Source: Promicromonospora citrea (GTDB taxonomy: Bacteria > Actinomycetota > Actinomycetes > Actinomycetales > Cellulomonadaceae). From it: 43,663 bases of DNA. The notes below the pieces were generated by a model. The model was not told where the DNA came from and did not search any database. It saw only the letters and a list, made by a program, of their open reading frames with translations. A program made the position numbers and the translations under genes. Shown here piece by piece: positions 33,837-42,294 of this stretch; the stretch's first letter is position 1, and each line of letters starts with the position of its first letter. The stretch spans positions 1 through 43,663 of the forward strand of contig NZ_JABEMG010000026.1 of the NCBI RefSeq assembly GCF_013004695.1. Reading direction: 5' to 3'.

Positions 33837-35480
33837 GTGATGACAGAGACGCATCCGACGAAGGACCTGGTGCAGGTCGAGACCAGGCAGACGCTGCTGC
33901 GGCAGGGCTACCACCTCGTCCGCTCGGGCGTGCTGGCGCCCGGCCTGCGCGTGCACCGCGACGTCGGCGCCGTCTGGCAGCTCCTCACCTGGGGCCCGTC
34001 GATCGCCGGCGGGTACCGGGCGAGCGCCGTCCGCGTCCCGCACCAGACCGCGTTCGTCGACGACCGGCGCAGCCTCACCTTCCGCGAGCTCGACGCGCGG
34101 ACCGACCGGCTGGCCAACGCGCTGCGCGACCGCGGCGTCGGCCCCCGCACCCCCGTCGCGGTGCTGTGCCGCAACCACGGCGGGCTCGTCGAGGCGATGG
34201 TCGCGCTCGCCAAGCTCGGCGCGACCACGCTCCTGCTCAACTCCGGCCTCTCCCCCGCCCAGGTCGCGGCGGTGGTCGCCGAGCAGCAGCCGGCGCTCCT
34301 CCTCGCCGACCAGGAGTTCCTCGACCGGGACCCCGGCCTGACGGGCCGCCTGCCCGTCCACACCACGTGGGCCGACGACGGGGACTGCGACCTCGCCGGG
34401 CTCGTCACCGAGGGCGCGGCGGCGCCGGTGCCGATCCCCGACCACCCCGGCCGGACCGTCGTCATGACGTCGGGCACCACGAGCACCCCCAAGGGTGCGC
34501 GCCGTCCGCACCCGCACGGGCTGAGCGAGGCCGCGTCGCTGCTGTCGGTCATCCCGCTGCGGGCGGGCGACCGCATGATGATCACCACGCCGATCTTCCA
34601 CACGTGGGGCCTCGCGGCGCTCCAGCTCGGCATGGCGCTGCACGCCGAGCTCGTGCTCCCCCGCCGGTTCGACCCCGAGGAGACACTCCGCACCATCGCC
34701 GAGCGTCGCGTGACCGCGCTGGTCGCGGTGCCCGTCATGCTGCAGCGGCTGCTCGACCTGCCCGCCGAGGTGAAGGCGCGGTACGACACGTCGTCGCTGC
34801 GCGTCGTCGCCTACTCGGGGTCGGCCATGCCCGCCGACCGGGTCACGCAGTTCCTCGACGAGTTCGGTCCCGTCCTGTACGGGCTGTACGGCTCGACCGA
34901 GGCGTCGTGGGCGTCGATCGCCACGCCCGCCGACCTCGCCGCCGCGCCCACCACGGCCGGCCGGCCGCCGCTGGGCACCCGGCTCGCCGTCCTCGACGAC
35001 GACGGCAGGCCCGTGCCCCGCGGCACCGTCGGCCAGGTCCACGTGGGCAACGGCATGCTGTTCGAGGGGTACACCAACGGCACGGGCAAGCCGGTGCGCG
35101 GCGGCCTCATGGCCACGGGCGACCGTGGCAGGCTCGACGCCGACGGCCGCCTCTACGTCGTCGGCCGCACGGACGACATGATCGTCTCGGGCGGGGAGAA
35201 CGTCTTCCCCCGGCCGGTCGAGGACGCGATCACGGCCCTGCCGGAGGTCGCCGACGCCGCGGTGTTCGGCGTGCCGGACGAGGCGTTCGGGCAGCGGTTC
35301 GCCGCGTACGTCGTGCTGCGCGACGGCGCGACCCTCGGCGCCGCCGAGCTCGTCGAGCGGCTGCGGGACCGCCTGCCCCGGTTCTCGCTGCCGCGCGACG
35401 TCCACTTCCTGCCTGCCCTGCCCCGCAACCCGACGGGCAAGGTCGTCCGCCGCGACCTCCCGGGCCTGCGCGAGTCCTGA
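33837..35480 (+). CDS. Adenylate-forming acyl-CoA synthetase-like enzyme
   Basis: A 547-residue AMP-binding enzyme activating a carboxylic acid with ATP. Phosphate loop VVMTSGTTSTPKGARR (about 215-230), FHTWGLAALQLGMAL, the adenine motif LYGLYGSTEASWASI, LMATGDRGRLD, hinge GRTDDMIVSGGENVFPRPVED, and the C-terminal catalytic Lys in NPTGKVVRRDL. About 55 residues precede the usual start of the fold, which fits fatty-acyl-CoA ligases of actinobacteria. GTG 33837 or the ATG at 33840 can serve. It stands alone between the peptide operon and a large palindrome, so its pathway is unknown; long- or medium-chain fatty acids are likely substrates. Confidence 0.92.
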   Translation: MMTETHPTKDLVQVETRQTLLRQGYHLVRSGVLAPGLRVHRDVGAVWQLLTWGPSIAGGYRASAVRVPHQTAFVDDRRSLTFRELDARTDRLANALRDRGVGPRTPVAVLCRNHGGLVEAMVALAKLGATTLLLNSGLSPAQVAAVVAEQQPALLLADQEFLDRDPGLTGRLPVHTTWADDGDCDLAGLVTEGAAAPVPIPDHPGRTVVMTSGTTSTPKGARRPHPHGLSEAASLLSVIPLRAGDRMMITTPIFHTWGLAALQLGMALHAELVLPRRFDPEETLRTIAERRVTALVAVPVMLQRLLDLPAEVKARYDTSSLRVVAYSGSAMPADRVTQFLDEFGPVLYGLYGSTEASWASIATPADLAAAPTTAGRPPLGTRLAVLDDDGRPVPRGTVGQVHVGNGMLFEGYTNGTGKPVRGGLMATGDRGRLDADGRLYVVGRTDDMIVSGGENVFPRPVEDAITALPEVADAAVFGVPDEAFGQRFAAYVVLRDGATLGAAELVERLRDRLPRFSLPRDVHFLPALPRNPTGKVVRRDLPGLRES

Positions 35481-35501
35481 CGCCGCGGAGGCGTTGCCGC
35501 G

Positions 35502-35581
35502 GCCCCTCGCCTTTCAACCCGACGTTTCTCGGCTTTGAGGCGGCCCAAAGCCGAGAAACGTCGGGTTGAAAGGCGAGGGGC
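35502..35581. repeat. Perfect 36-bp inverted repeat between convergent genes
   Basis: Bases 35502-35537 are the exact reverse complement of 35546-35581, with an 8-base loop (AGGCGGCC). The arms run from GCCCCTCGCC to TCGGCTTTG and are less GC-rich than nearby genes. It fills the space between the convergent synthetase and kynureninase genes and would terminate transcripts from both sides. It is far longer than a normal terminator needs and resembles a mobile palindrome. Confidence 0.9.
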
Positions 35582-35590
35582 GACGGCGGC

Positions 35591-36847
35591 TCAGCCCAGC
35601 AGCTCGCGGATCACCCACAGGCCGACGGCGACCTCGGTGAAGCTCGTGCTCAGCGGGGACAGCCCGACCCGCAGGCCCTGCGGCGGACGGAAGTCCGGGA
35701 CCACGCCTCGCTCCCACGCCTGCGCCACGACGCGGCGGAAGTCCGGGTGGTCGAGCATGACGTGGCTCCCGCGCCGCTCGGGGTCGCGCGGGGAGACCAC
35801 GCGGACCCCGGGCAGGTACGCGTCGGCGACGTCGATCACGAAGCCGGTCAGCGCCGTCGACTTGGTCCGCACGGCGGGCATGCCGGCCTCGTCGAGGAGG
35901 GCGAGCATGTCCCGCATCGGCAGCATGCCGACGATCGGCGGCGTGCCGCTGATCATCTGCCGGATGCCGGACGCCGGCTCGTAGGCGGGCCCCATGGCGA
36001 ACGGGTCGGCGCTGCCCATCCAGCCCTGCACCGGCTGCCGCACCTGGTCCTGCAGGCCCGCGGCCACGTACACGAACGCGGGCGAGCCCGGCCCCCCGTT
36101 CAGGTACTTGTACGTGCAGCCGACGGCGAGGTCCACGCCGTCGGCGTCGAGCGACAGCGGGACGGCACCGGCCGAGTGGCACAGGTCCCAGAGCACGAGC
36201 GCACCCGCGTCGTGGACCAGGCGCGTGATCGCGGGCAGGTCGGCGACGTACGCGGACTTGTACGCGATGTGGCTGAGCAGCACGAGCGCGGTGTCCGGGC
36301 CGACGGCGCGCGCGACCTCCTCCGGCGTGACGCCCGCCTCCGGGTCGGGCGTGATCCAGCGCAGCTCGAGGTCGCGCTCGGCGGCGATCCCCTCGAGCAC
36401 GAAGCGGTCCGTCGGGAAGTTCTCCGTGTCGGCGACGACCACGCGCCGGTCCGGCCGCGCCTCGAGCGCGGCCCGCGCCGCCTTGTAGAGCAGCACGGTC
36501 GTCGAGTCGGCGACGACGGTCTGTCCCGGGCCCGCGCCGAGCGCGACGCGCCCGAGCAGGTCGCCGAGCTCGGTCGGCGCGTCCATCCAGCCCTCGTCCC
36601 ACGACCGGATGAGACGGCCGGCCCAGGGCCCGTCGACGAACGACGCCAGCCGGTCCCGGGTGGCGGCGAGCGGCCGGCCCAGCGAGTTGCCGTCGAGGTA
36701 GGCCACCAGACCCTCGCTGCGGGCGAAGCGGTCACGGTGGCGCGCCAGCGGGTCGGCGGCGTCGAGCGCGGCCGCGCGCTCGCGCAGGTCGGCGGGCAGC
36801 GCGGCGAGCAGGTCGGCGGGCAGGTCGGCGGGGACGGTGTCGGTCAC
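35591..36847 (-). CDS. kynU: Kynureninase
   Basis: A 418-residue PLP enzyme that splits kynurenine to anthranilate and alanine (or 3-hydroxykynurenine to 3-hydroxyanthranilate). Visible family marks are LDGNSLGRP, the FPTDRF region after ADTEN, LVLWDLCHSAGAVPL with the PLP-binding Asp, K247 in TYKYLNGGPGSPAF forming the Schiff base, and GTPPIVGMLPM. GTG 36847 has CAGGAG upstream; the longer upstream frame lacks family similarity. About 4.6 kb away on the same strand lies tryptophan 2,3-dioxygenase, so both likely serve tryptophan breakdown although a secreted glucanase gene separates them. Confidence 0.96.
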   Translation of the reverse strand: MTDTVPADLPADLLAALPADLRERAAALDAADPLARHRDRFARSEGLVAYLDGNSLGRPLAATRDRLASFVDGPWAGRLIRSWDEGWMDAPTELGDLLGRVALGAGPGQTVVADSTTVLLYKAARAALEARPDRRVVVADTENFPTDRFVLEGIAAERDLELRWITPDPEAGVTPEEVARAVGPDTALVLLSHIAYKSAYVADLPAITRLVHDAGALVLWDLCHSAGAVPLSLDADGVDLAVGCTYKYLNGGPGSPAFVYVAAGLQDQVRQPVQGWMGSADPFAMGPAYEPASGIRQMISGTPPIVGMLPMRDMLALLDEAGMPAVRTKSTALTGFVIDVADAYLPGVRVVSPRDPERRGSHVMLDHPDFRRVVAQAWERGVVPDFRPPQGLRVGLSPLSTSFTEVAVGLWVIRELLG

Positions 36848-36915
36848 GGAGGCTCCTGAGGGTGGTCGGGTCCGCGCCGAGCGTACGTCGCGGTGACACC
36901 CGCCCCGCACCACTC

Positions 36916-36945
36916 TTGACGCCCTCCGGCGCGCGTCAGTACTGT
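36916..36945 (+). promoter_or_regulatory. Candidate promoter of the GH87-like gene
   Basis: TTGACG (36916-36921), an 18-base spacer and TACTGT (36940-36945), about 108 bases before the ATG at 37053. The long leader is AT-richer than the coding regions and contains AGTCGACAAG / CTTTTGTCTAC partial dyads of unknown meaning. The remaining part of the 205-base gap toward kynureninase shows no further clear element. Confidence 0.6.
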
Positions 36946-37052
36946 CCGTTCCATCCGCCTGCAAGAAGTCGACAAGAGCCTGCGCTTTTGTCTACAGAGA
37001 TAAGCAAGCCGAACGACAACCCGTCGAGGACGACGGGAGATCGGGGACGACG

Positions 37053-40000
37053 ATGTTCCGCTCCGCCGCACCACACCGCGCGCACGCGACCGTGCGCAGA
37101 CCCGGGCGCACGCCCGCCCTCCTGTCCGTGCTCACGGCGTCGGCGCTCACGGCCGCCGTGCTCGTGCCGACGAGCGCCGCCGCGGCGCCCGTCGTGCTGT
37201 CCGCCGGCGCGACGGCGACCGCGAGCAGCAGCAACGCGCCGTATCTCGCCGACAACCTCACCGACGGCAACAGGTCCACCTACTGGGAGTCGACCAACCA
37301 CAGCCTGCCGCAGTGGGCGCAGGTCGACCTCGGGGCGGGCGCGACCGTCGAGGAGGTCGTGCTCGCGCTCCCCGCCGGCTGGGAGGCCCGCACGCAGACG
37401 CTGTCGGTCCAGGCCGGGGCCGACGCGTCGTCGTTCACCACGCTCGCCGCGAGCGCCGAGCGCCGGTTCGACCCGGCGTCGGGCAACACGGTGACGATCG
37501 ACGTGCCGGACACCGAGGCCCGCTACGTGCGGGTCGCGATCACCGCGAACACGGGCTGGCCCGCGGGGCAGCTCTCCGAGCTCGAGGTGCGCGGCACGCG
37601 CGAGGCGCCCGAGCCGGAGGGCCCGGTCGAGGGCACCGACCTGGCGGCGGGCCGCCCGACGGTGGCCTCGTCGACCGAGTGGACGTACGTCGCGGCGAAC
37701 GCGACCGACGGCGACACCGGCACGTACTGGGAGGGTGCGGGCGGGCAGTACCCGAGCACGCTCGCGGTGACGCTGGAGTCGGCGGCGGAGCTCGAGGCCG
37801 TCGTCGTGAAGCTGCCGCCCGCCACGGCGTGGGGACCGCGCACCCAGACGTTCGAGGTGCAGGGCCGCGCCGGGTCGGGCGACGCGTGGGAGACGCTCGC
37901 GGCGTCGGCGGGGCACGCCTTCTCGCCGGCGACGGGCAACGCGGTGACGGTGCCCGTCTCGGGGACGGCACGCGAGGTGCGGCTGCGGTTCACGGGCAAC
38001 ACGGGGGCAGGCAACGGCCAGGTGGCCGAGCTGCAGGTGTTCGGGGCGCCCGCGGCCGGCCCGAACCTGACGGTCACGGGCGTGACGGCGGACCCGGCGT
38101 CGCCCACGGAGTCGGACGACGTGACGCTGTCGGCGACCGTGAAGAACATCGGCACGCTGGCCTCGGCCGCGACCGACGTGTCGTTCACGCTCGACGGCGA
38201 CGAGGTCGGCACCGCAGAGGTCGGCGCGCTGGCGGCGGGTGCCGAGGCGACGGTGAGCACGGAGGTCGGCTCGCGGCAGGCGGGCTCGTACGAGCTCGGC
38301 GCCGCGGTGGACCCGTCGGGGGCCGTGGCCGAGCAGTCCGAGGCGGACAACGGCTACGCGCACCCGGACCCGCTGGTCGTGACCGAGGTCGCGAGCTCCG
38401 ACCTGGTGCCGACGGTGACGTGGTCGCCGAGCACACCGGCGTCGGGCGAGACGGTCACCTTCTCGGCGACGATCGCCAACCGGGGCACGGTCGCGACGTC
38501 GTCCGGGGCCCACGGGCTCACCCTCGAGCTGCGCAACGGCTCCGGCGCGGTGGTGCGCACGCTGACCGGCTCGGTGTCGGGCGCGATCGCACCGGGTGCC
38601 ACGAGCGCGAGCGTCGACCTCGGTACGTGGACGGCCGCTGACGGCTCCTTCGACGTCACGGTCGCCGCGGCGGCGGACGCCACGGAGGTCGCGGCCAAGC
38701 GCGCGAACAACGAGGTCACCCGGTCGCTGTTCGTCGGCCGGGGCGCGAACCTGCCGTTCGACACGTACGAGGCCGAGGACGGCGCGGCCGGCGGCGGCGC
38801 GGTCGCCGTCGGGCCGAACCGCGTGGTGGGCGACCTGGCGGGCGAGGCGTCGGGGCGCCGGGCGGTCACGCTCGGGCAGACCGGCTCGTACGTGGAGTGG
38901 ACCACGCGCGCGTCGACCAACTCGCTCGTGGTGCGGTTCTCCATGCCCGACGCGGCGGGCGGCGGCGGTACCACCGGCTCGCTGGCCGTGTACGTGGACG
39001 GCGACTTCGTCAAGAACATCGACCTGACCTCGCGGTACGCCTGGCTGTACGGCAACGAGGCGAGCCCGGGCAACCAGCCGGGGCAGGGCGCGCCGCGGCA
39101 CATCTACGACGAGGCGAGCACGCTGCTCGGGCGGACGGTCCCGGCCGGCTCGACCATCCGACTGCAGAAGACCGCGAGCAACCCTGGCCCCTACACGGTC
39201 GACTTCGTGGACCTCGAGCAGGCGACGGCGCAGGCCAACCCGGACCCGGCCCGGTACGTCGAGCCGAACGGCTTCACGCACCAGGCCGTGCAGGACGCGC
39301 TCGACCGCGTGCGGATGGACACCACCGGAGCCCTCGCGGGCGTGTACCTCCCGGCGGGCGACTACCAGACGTCGAACAAGTTCCAGGTCTACGGCAAGGC
39401 CGTCGACGTGGTCGGCGCCGGGCCGTGGTTCACCCGGTTCCACGCCCCGGCCGGCCAGGAGAACACGGACGTCGGCTTCCGGGCCGAGTCCAGCGCCAAC
39501 GGCTCGACCTTCCGCGGGTTCGCCTACTTCGGCAACTACACCTCGCGGATCGACGGCCCCGGCAAGGTGTTCGACTTCGCCAACGTCAGCGACATGACGA
39601 TCGACGACATCTGGGTCGAGCACATGATCTGCATGTTCTGGGCCGCCAACATGGACAGCTCGGAGATCACGAACTCGCGGATCCGGAACACGTTCGCCGA
39701 CGCGCTCAACATGACCAACGGCAGCGCCGACAACCACGTGCACAACAACCAGGCGCGCGGCACGGGCGACGACTCGTTCGCGCTGTTCGCGGCCACCGAC
39801 TCCGGCGGCAGCGGCCAGCGGGGCAACGTGTTCGAGAACCTGACCTCGACGAACACCTGGCGGGCCGCCGGCCTGGCGGTCTACGGCGGGCAGGACAACA
39901 CGTTCCGCAACATCTACATCGCCGACACGCTCGTGTACTCGGGCGTGACGATCAGCTCGCTGGACTTCGGGTACCCGATGGAGGGGTTCGGCCCGGCGCC

Positions 40001-40415
40001 GACCACCTTCGAGGGCATCTCCGTGGTGCGTTCCGGCGGGCACTTCTGGGGCGCGCAGGTGTTCCCCGCGGTGTGGCTGTTCTCGGCCTCGGAGCCGTTC
40101 CGGGCGATCCGGGTCAACGACCTCGACATCACCGACCCGACCTACTCCGGGATCATGTTCCAGACGCAGTACGAGAACGGCGGGCCGGTCAACCCGATCC
40201 AGGACACCGTGTTCACCGACGTCTCGATCACGGGCGCCCAGCGCTCGGGCGACGAGTACGACGCGAGGTCGGGCTACGGCATCTGGGCCAACCCGATGCC
40301 CGAGGCGGGGCAGGGTCCGGCGGTCGGCTCGGCCACGTTCAACGGCCTGACCCTGAGCAACAACTACCGCGACATCGTCAACGACACGACGACGTTCACG
40401 ATCACCCGCGACTGA
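37053..40415 (+). CDS. Secreted GH87-like alpha-1,3-glucanase (mycodextranase-type) with binding modules
   Basis: An 1120-residue secreted protein. Signal peptide about 1-45 (PTSAAAAP). Two F5/8-type discoidin modules (about 46-180 and 193-332; LSAGATATASSS...DGNRSTYWES and DLAAGRPTVASST...DGDTGTYWEG). Two CARDB-like beta modules (about 338-446 and 448-563). A CBM6/35-like module (about 567-705, FDTYEAEDGAAGG). A right-handed beta-helix from about 730 to the end. The helix carries D883 (FADALNM) and D906-D907 (GTGDDSFALF), the D-N23-DD arrangement I recall for catalytic aspartates of GH87 enzymes. These hydrolyse alpha-1,3-glucan or nigeran of fungal walls and dental plaque. Assignment to GH87 rather than another beta-helix family is probable, not certain. 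Confidence 0.85.
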   Translation: MFRSAAPHRAHATVRRPGRTPALLSVLTASALTAAVLVPTSAAAAPVVLSAGATATASSSNAPYLADNLTDGNRSTYWESTNHSLPQWAQVDLGAGATVEEVVLALPAGWEARTQTLSVQAGADASSFTTLAASAERRFDPASGNTVTIDVPDTEARYVRVAITANTGWPAGQLSELEVRGTREAPEPEGPVEGTDLAAGRPTVASSTEWTYVAANATDGDTGTYWEGAGGQYPSTLAVTLESAAELEAVVVKLPPATAWGPRTQTFEVQGRAGSGDAWETLAASAGHAFSPATGNAVTVPVSGTAREVRLRFTGNTGAGNGQVAELQVFGAPAAGPNLTVTGVTADPASPTESDDVTLSATVKNIGTLASAATDVSFTLDGDEVGTAEVGALAAGAEATVSTEVGSRQAGSYELGAAVDPSGAVAEQSEADNGYAHPDPLVVTEVASSDLVPTVTWSPSTPASGETVTFSATIANRGTVATSSGAHGLTLELRNGSGAVVRTLTGSVSGAIAPGATSASVDLGTWTAADGSFDVTVAAAADATEVAAKRANNEVTRSLFVGRGANLPFDTYEAEDGAAGGGAVAVGPNRVVGDLAGEASGRRAVTLGQTGSYVEWTTRASTNSLVVRFSMPDAAGGGGTTGSLAVYVDGDFVKNIDLTSRYAWLYGNEASPGNQPGQGAPRHIYDEASTLLGRTVPAGSTIRLQKTASNPGPYTVDFVDLEQATAQANPDPARYVEPNGFTHQAVQDALDRVRMDTTGALAGVYLPAGDYQTSNKFQVYGKAVDVVGAGPWFTRFHAPAGQENTDVGFRAESSANGSTFRGFAYFGNYTSRIDGPGKVFDFANVSDMTIDDIWVEHMICMFWAANMDSSEITNSRIRNTFADALNMTNGSADNHVHNNQARGTGDDSFALFAATDSGGSGQRGNVFENLTSTNTWRAAGLAVYGGQDNTFRNIYIADTLVYSGVTISSLDFGYPMEGFGPAPTTFEGISVVRSGGHFWGAQVFPAVWLFSASEPFRAIRVNDLDITDPTYSGIMFQTQYENGGPVNPIQDTVFTDVSITGAQRSGDEYDARSGYGIWANPMPEAGQGPAVGSATFNGLTLSNNYRDIVNDTTTFTITRD

Positions 40416-40429
40416 CCACCCCACCTCGC

Positions 40430-40563
40430 CGAGGTAGTCACTTGGCGAGGTAGTCAGTTGGCGAGGTAGTCACCCGTGATACGGGCTGACTACCTCGCCA
40501 GCCGACTACCTCGCCCCATGACTACCTCGCCCCATGACTACCTCGCCAGATGACTACCTCGGC
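40430..40563. repeat. Array of eight 13-mers at 16-nt period, three direct then five inverted
   Basis: GGCGAGGTAGTCA occurs at 40444 and 40460, with a partly degenerate copy ending at 40440 (its last eleven bases match). Its reverse complement TGACTACCTCGCC occurs at 40487, 40503 (first base C), 40519, 40535 and 40551 (penultimate base G). Every unit is exactly 16 bases from the next within each half. Between the halves is CCCGT-GAT-ACGGG, so the whole forms one long stem capped by a 3-base loop with a single-base bulge. It lies between convergent genes and overlaps the last codons of the minus-strand amidohydrolase. Confidence 0.92.
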
Positions 40564-41410
40564 GGGGAGGGAGGGCGGGGCGGGAGGTGCGGAGCCAGGC
40601 GGTCAGGTCCGGCGCCGTGTCGGGGAGCGGGAGCGGGGACGTCAGACGCGGGGCCGACGGCGGACCCAGGACAGCGCGGCGCAGCGCAGCACCCGACAGG
40701 CCCGCCTCGCCGAGCAGCTCGATCTCGCGCTCGTGCACGCCCGGCGGCGTCGGCCCGTTGCCCAGGTCGGTGCCGTACTCCAGCGTGCCGCCTGCCGCGA
40801 CGAAGCGGCGCGCGTTGTCGAGCGCGACGCCGAGCGCGTCGCCGTCGTGGATCGCGAGGGTCGAGATCCACGTGGTGCGGGCCGCGGCGCGCGCGATCAG
40901 CCCGTCGGGCAGCACCTCGGTCCAGGGCACGTGGACGAGGGTGTCGGCCCCGGCGTCGACCGCCCGCTCGGCCTGCCCCGTGCCCTCCGCGTGGACCAGC
41001 ACGGGCAGCCGCGCGGCGTGCGCGGCGTCGACCAGGGCGTGCAGCACGTCGTCGGGCAGCAGGGGCATGCCCGCGTGCAGGGTGACCTTGACCCCGAACC
41101 CACCCGCCGCCACGACGTCGGCCACCGCGGCCGCGGCCTCCTCCGGCGCGGCGACGTGCCGCACGGCCGCCTCGGGCGCCCACGCGCGGCCGCTCGGGTA
41201 GCCGCCGGGAGCGGTGTGGAACGGCCCCGCGTACCGCACCCGCAGACCCGACGGCGGCGCGGCCGCCAGCGCACGGACCGCGCGGGGGTCCCAGCCCAGG
41301 TCGTGCACCTCGACGACCGGGCCGTCCGCCAGGCTCGCGACGTCGACGAGACCCAGGTGCACGTGCCGGTCGACGACGCCGGGCAGCGTCACCGACGGCG
41401 CGTCACCCAC
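40538..41410 (-). CDS. Amidohydrolase-family protein, possible kynurenine-pathway hydrolase
   Basis: A 290-residue metal-dependent hydrolase of the amidohydrolase superfamily. The strand-1 HxH is in VVDRHVHLG (about residue 16), a Lys sits in GVKVTLHAG, histidines occur in VLVHAEG and TLVHVPW, and the last-strand Asp is in EYGTDLGNG, so a complete metal site is plausible. GTG 41410 overlaps the end of tryptophan 2,3-dioxygenase by 8 bases. No recognised formamidase is visible here, so it may act on N-formylkynurenine; this is inference from position. Its last eight codons and TAG lie inside the repeat array. Confidence 0.8.
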   Translation of the reverse strand: MGDAPSVTLPGVVDRHVHLGLVDVASLADGPVVEVHDLGWDPRAVRALAAAPPSGLRVRYAGPFHTAPGGYPSGRAWAPEAAVRHVAAPEEAAAAVADVVAAGGFGVKVTLHAGMPLLPDDVLHALVDAAHAARLPVLVHAEGTGQAERAVDAGADTLVHVPWTEVLPDGLIARAAARTTWISTLAIHDGDALGVALDNARRFVAAGGTLEYGTDLGNGPTPPGVHEREIELLGEAGLSGAALRRAVLGPPSAPRLTSPLPLPDTAPDLTAWLRTSRPALPPRRGSHLAR

Positions 41411-42275
41411 CGAGCGGACCGTCGATCTCGGTGCGCACGGAGATGAGCTCGGGGAAGAACGTGAGGTCGAGGGCCTTCTTGAGGAAGCCGACGCCGCTCG
41501 ACCCGCCCGTGCCCGTCTTGAACCCGATGGTGCGCTGCACGGTGCGCAGGTGGCGGAACCGCCACAGCTGGAAGGCGTCCTCGATGTCCACCAGGTCCTC
41601 GCACGCCGCGTAGAGCTCCCAGTGGTCGTGCGGGTGCTCGTAGATCGTCTTGAACACGGTGACCAGCTCGGGGCGCTCGGTCCACGCCTGCGTGACGTCG
41701 CGGTCGAGCACGTCCTGCGGCACGGCGTGGCCGCGGCGGGCGAGCAGGTGCAGGAACGCGTCGTACACCGTCGGCTCGGACAGCAGCAGTGCGAGCTGGT
41801 CGTGCACGGCCGGCTTGTCGCGGAAGACCTGCAGCATGGCGGCGTTCTTGTTGCCCAGCAGGAACTCGACGGCGCGGTACTGGTGCGACTGGAACCCCGA
41901 CGCCTGCCCCAGGGTGTCGCGGAACTCGGCGTACTCGCTCGGTGTGAGCGTGGCCAGCACCGACCACTGCTCCGTGATAGTGCGCTGGATGTGCTTGACC
42001 CGCGCGAGCCCCTTGAGGGCACGGGACAGGTCGTCGCCGTCGAGGTACTGCCGCACCGCGCGCAGCTCGTGGACCACGAGCTTGAGCCACAGCTCCGTGG
42101 TCTGGTGCTGGATGATGAAGAGCAGCTCGTCGTGGTGCGCCGGGTCGCTCACCGGGTGCTGGGCCGACAGGATCTCGTCGAGCCCCAGGTAGGAGCCGTA
42201 GTCCATCGCGCCGCGGAAGTCGGTGCGGATGGTGGCCTCGATGGGCCGGGTGTTGCCGCTCGGTGTGCGAGTCAT
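41403..42275 (-). CDS. kynA: Tryptophan 2,3-dioxygenase
   Basis: A 290-residue heme dioxygenase that opens the indole ring of tryptophan to N-formylkynurenine. Diagnostic stretches: [70 protein letters not shown] with the heme-ligand His in FRH, and the GTGGSSG substrate loop. Length is standard for bacterial enzymes. It is followed by the overlapping amidohydrolase and, further on the same strand, kynureninase. It starts 19 bases after the HipA-like gene and may share its transcript. Confidence 0.97.
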   Translation of the reverse strand: MTRTPSGNTRPIEATIRTDFRGAMDYGSYLGLDEILSAQHPVSDPAHHDELLFIIQHQTTELWLKLVVHELRAVRQYLDGDDLSRALKGLARVKHIQRTITEQWSVLATLTPSEYAEFRDTLGQASGFQSHQYRAVEFLLGNKNAAMLQVFRDKPAVHDQLALLLSEPTVYDAFLHLLARRGHAVPQDVLDRDVTQAWTERPELVTVFKTIYEHPHDHWELYAACEDLVDIEDAFQLWRFRHLRTVQRTIGFKTGTGGSSGVGFLKKALDLTFFPELISVRTEIDGPLGG

Positions 42276-42294
42276 GCGGCGAGCGTAACGCCGC

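Noticed and set aside
36936-40424. Very long antisense open frame (over 1100 codons) opposite the glucanase gene
   Set aside because: It mirrors a high-GC gene, has no recognisable domain and a composition of Arg/Gly/Val/His-rich filler; the plus strand has clear modules and a signal peptide.
40430-40563. CRISPR array
   Set aside because: Units are 13 bases with 3-base gaps and both orientations occur; there are no spacers of suitable length and no cas genes.
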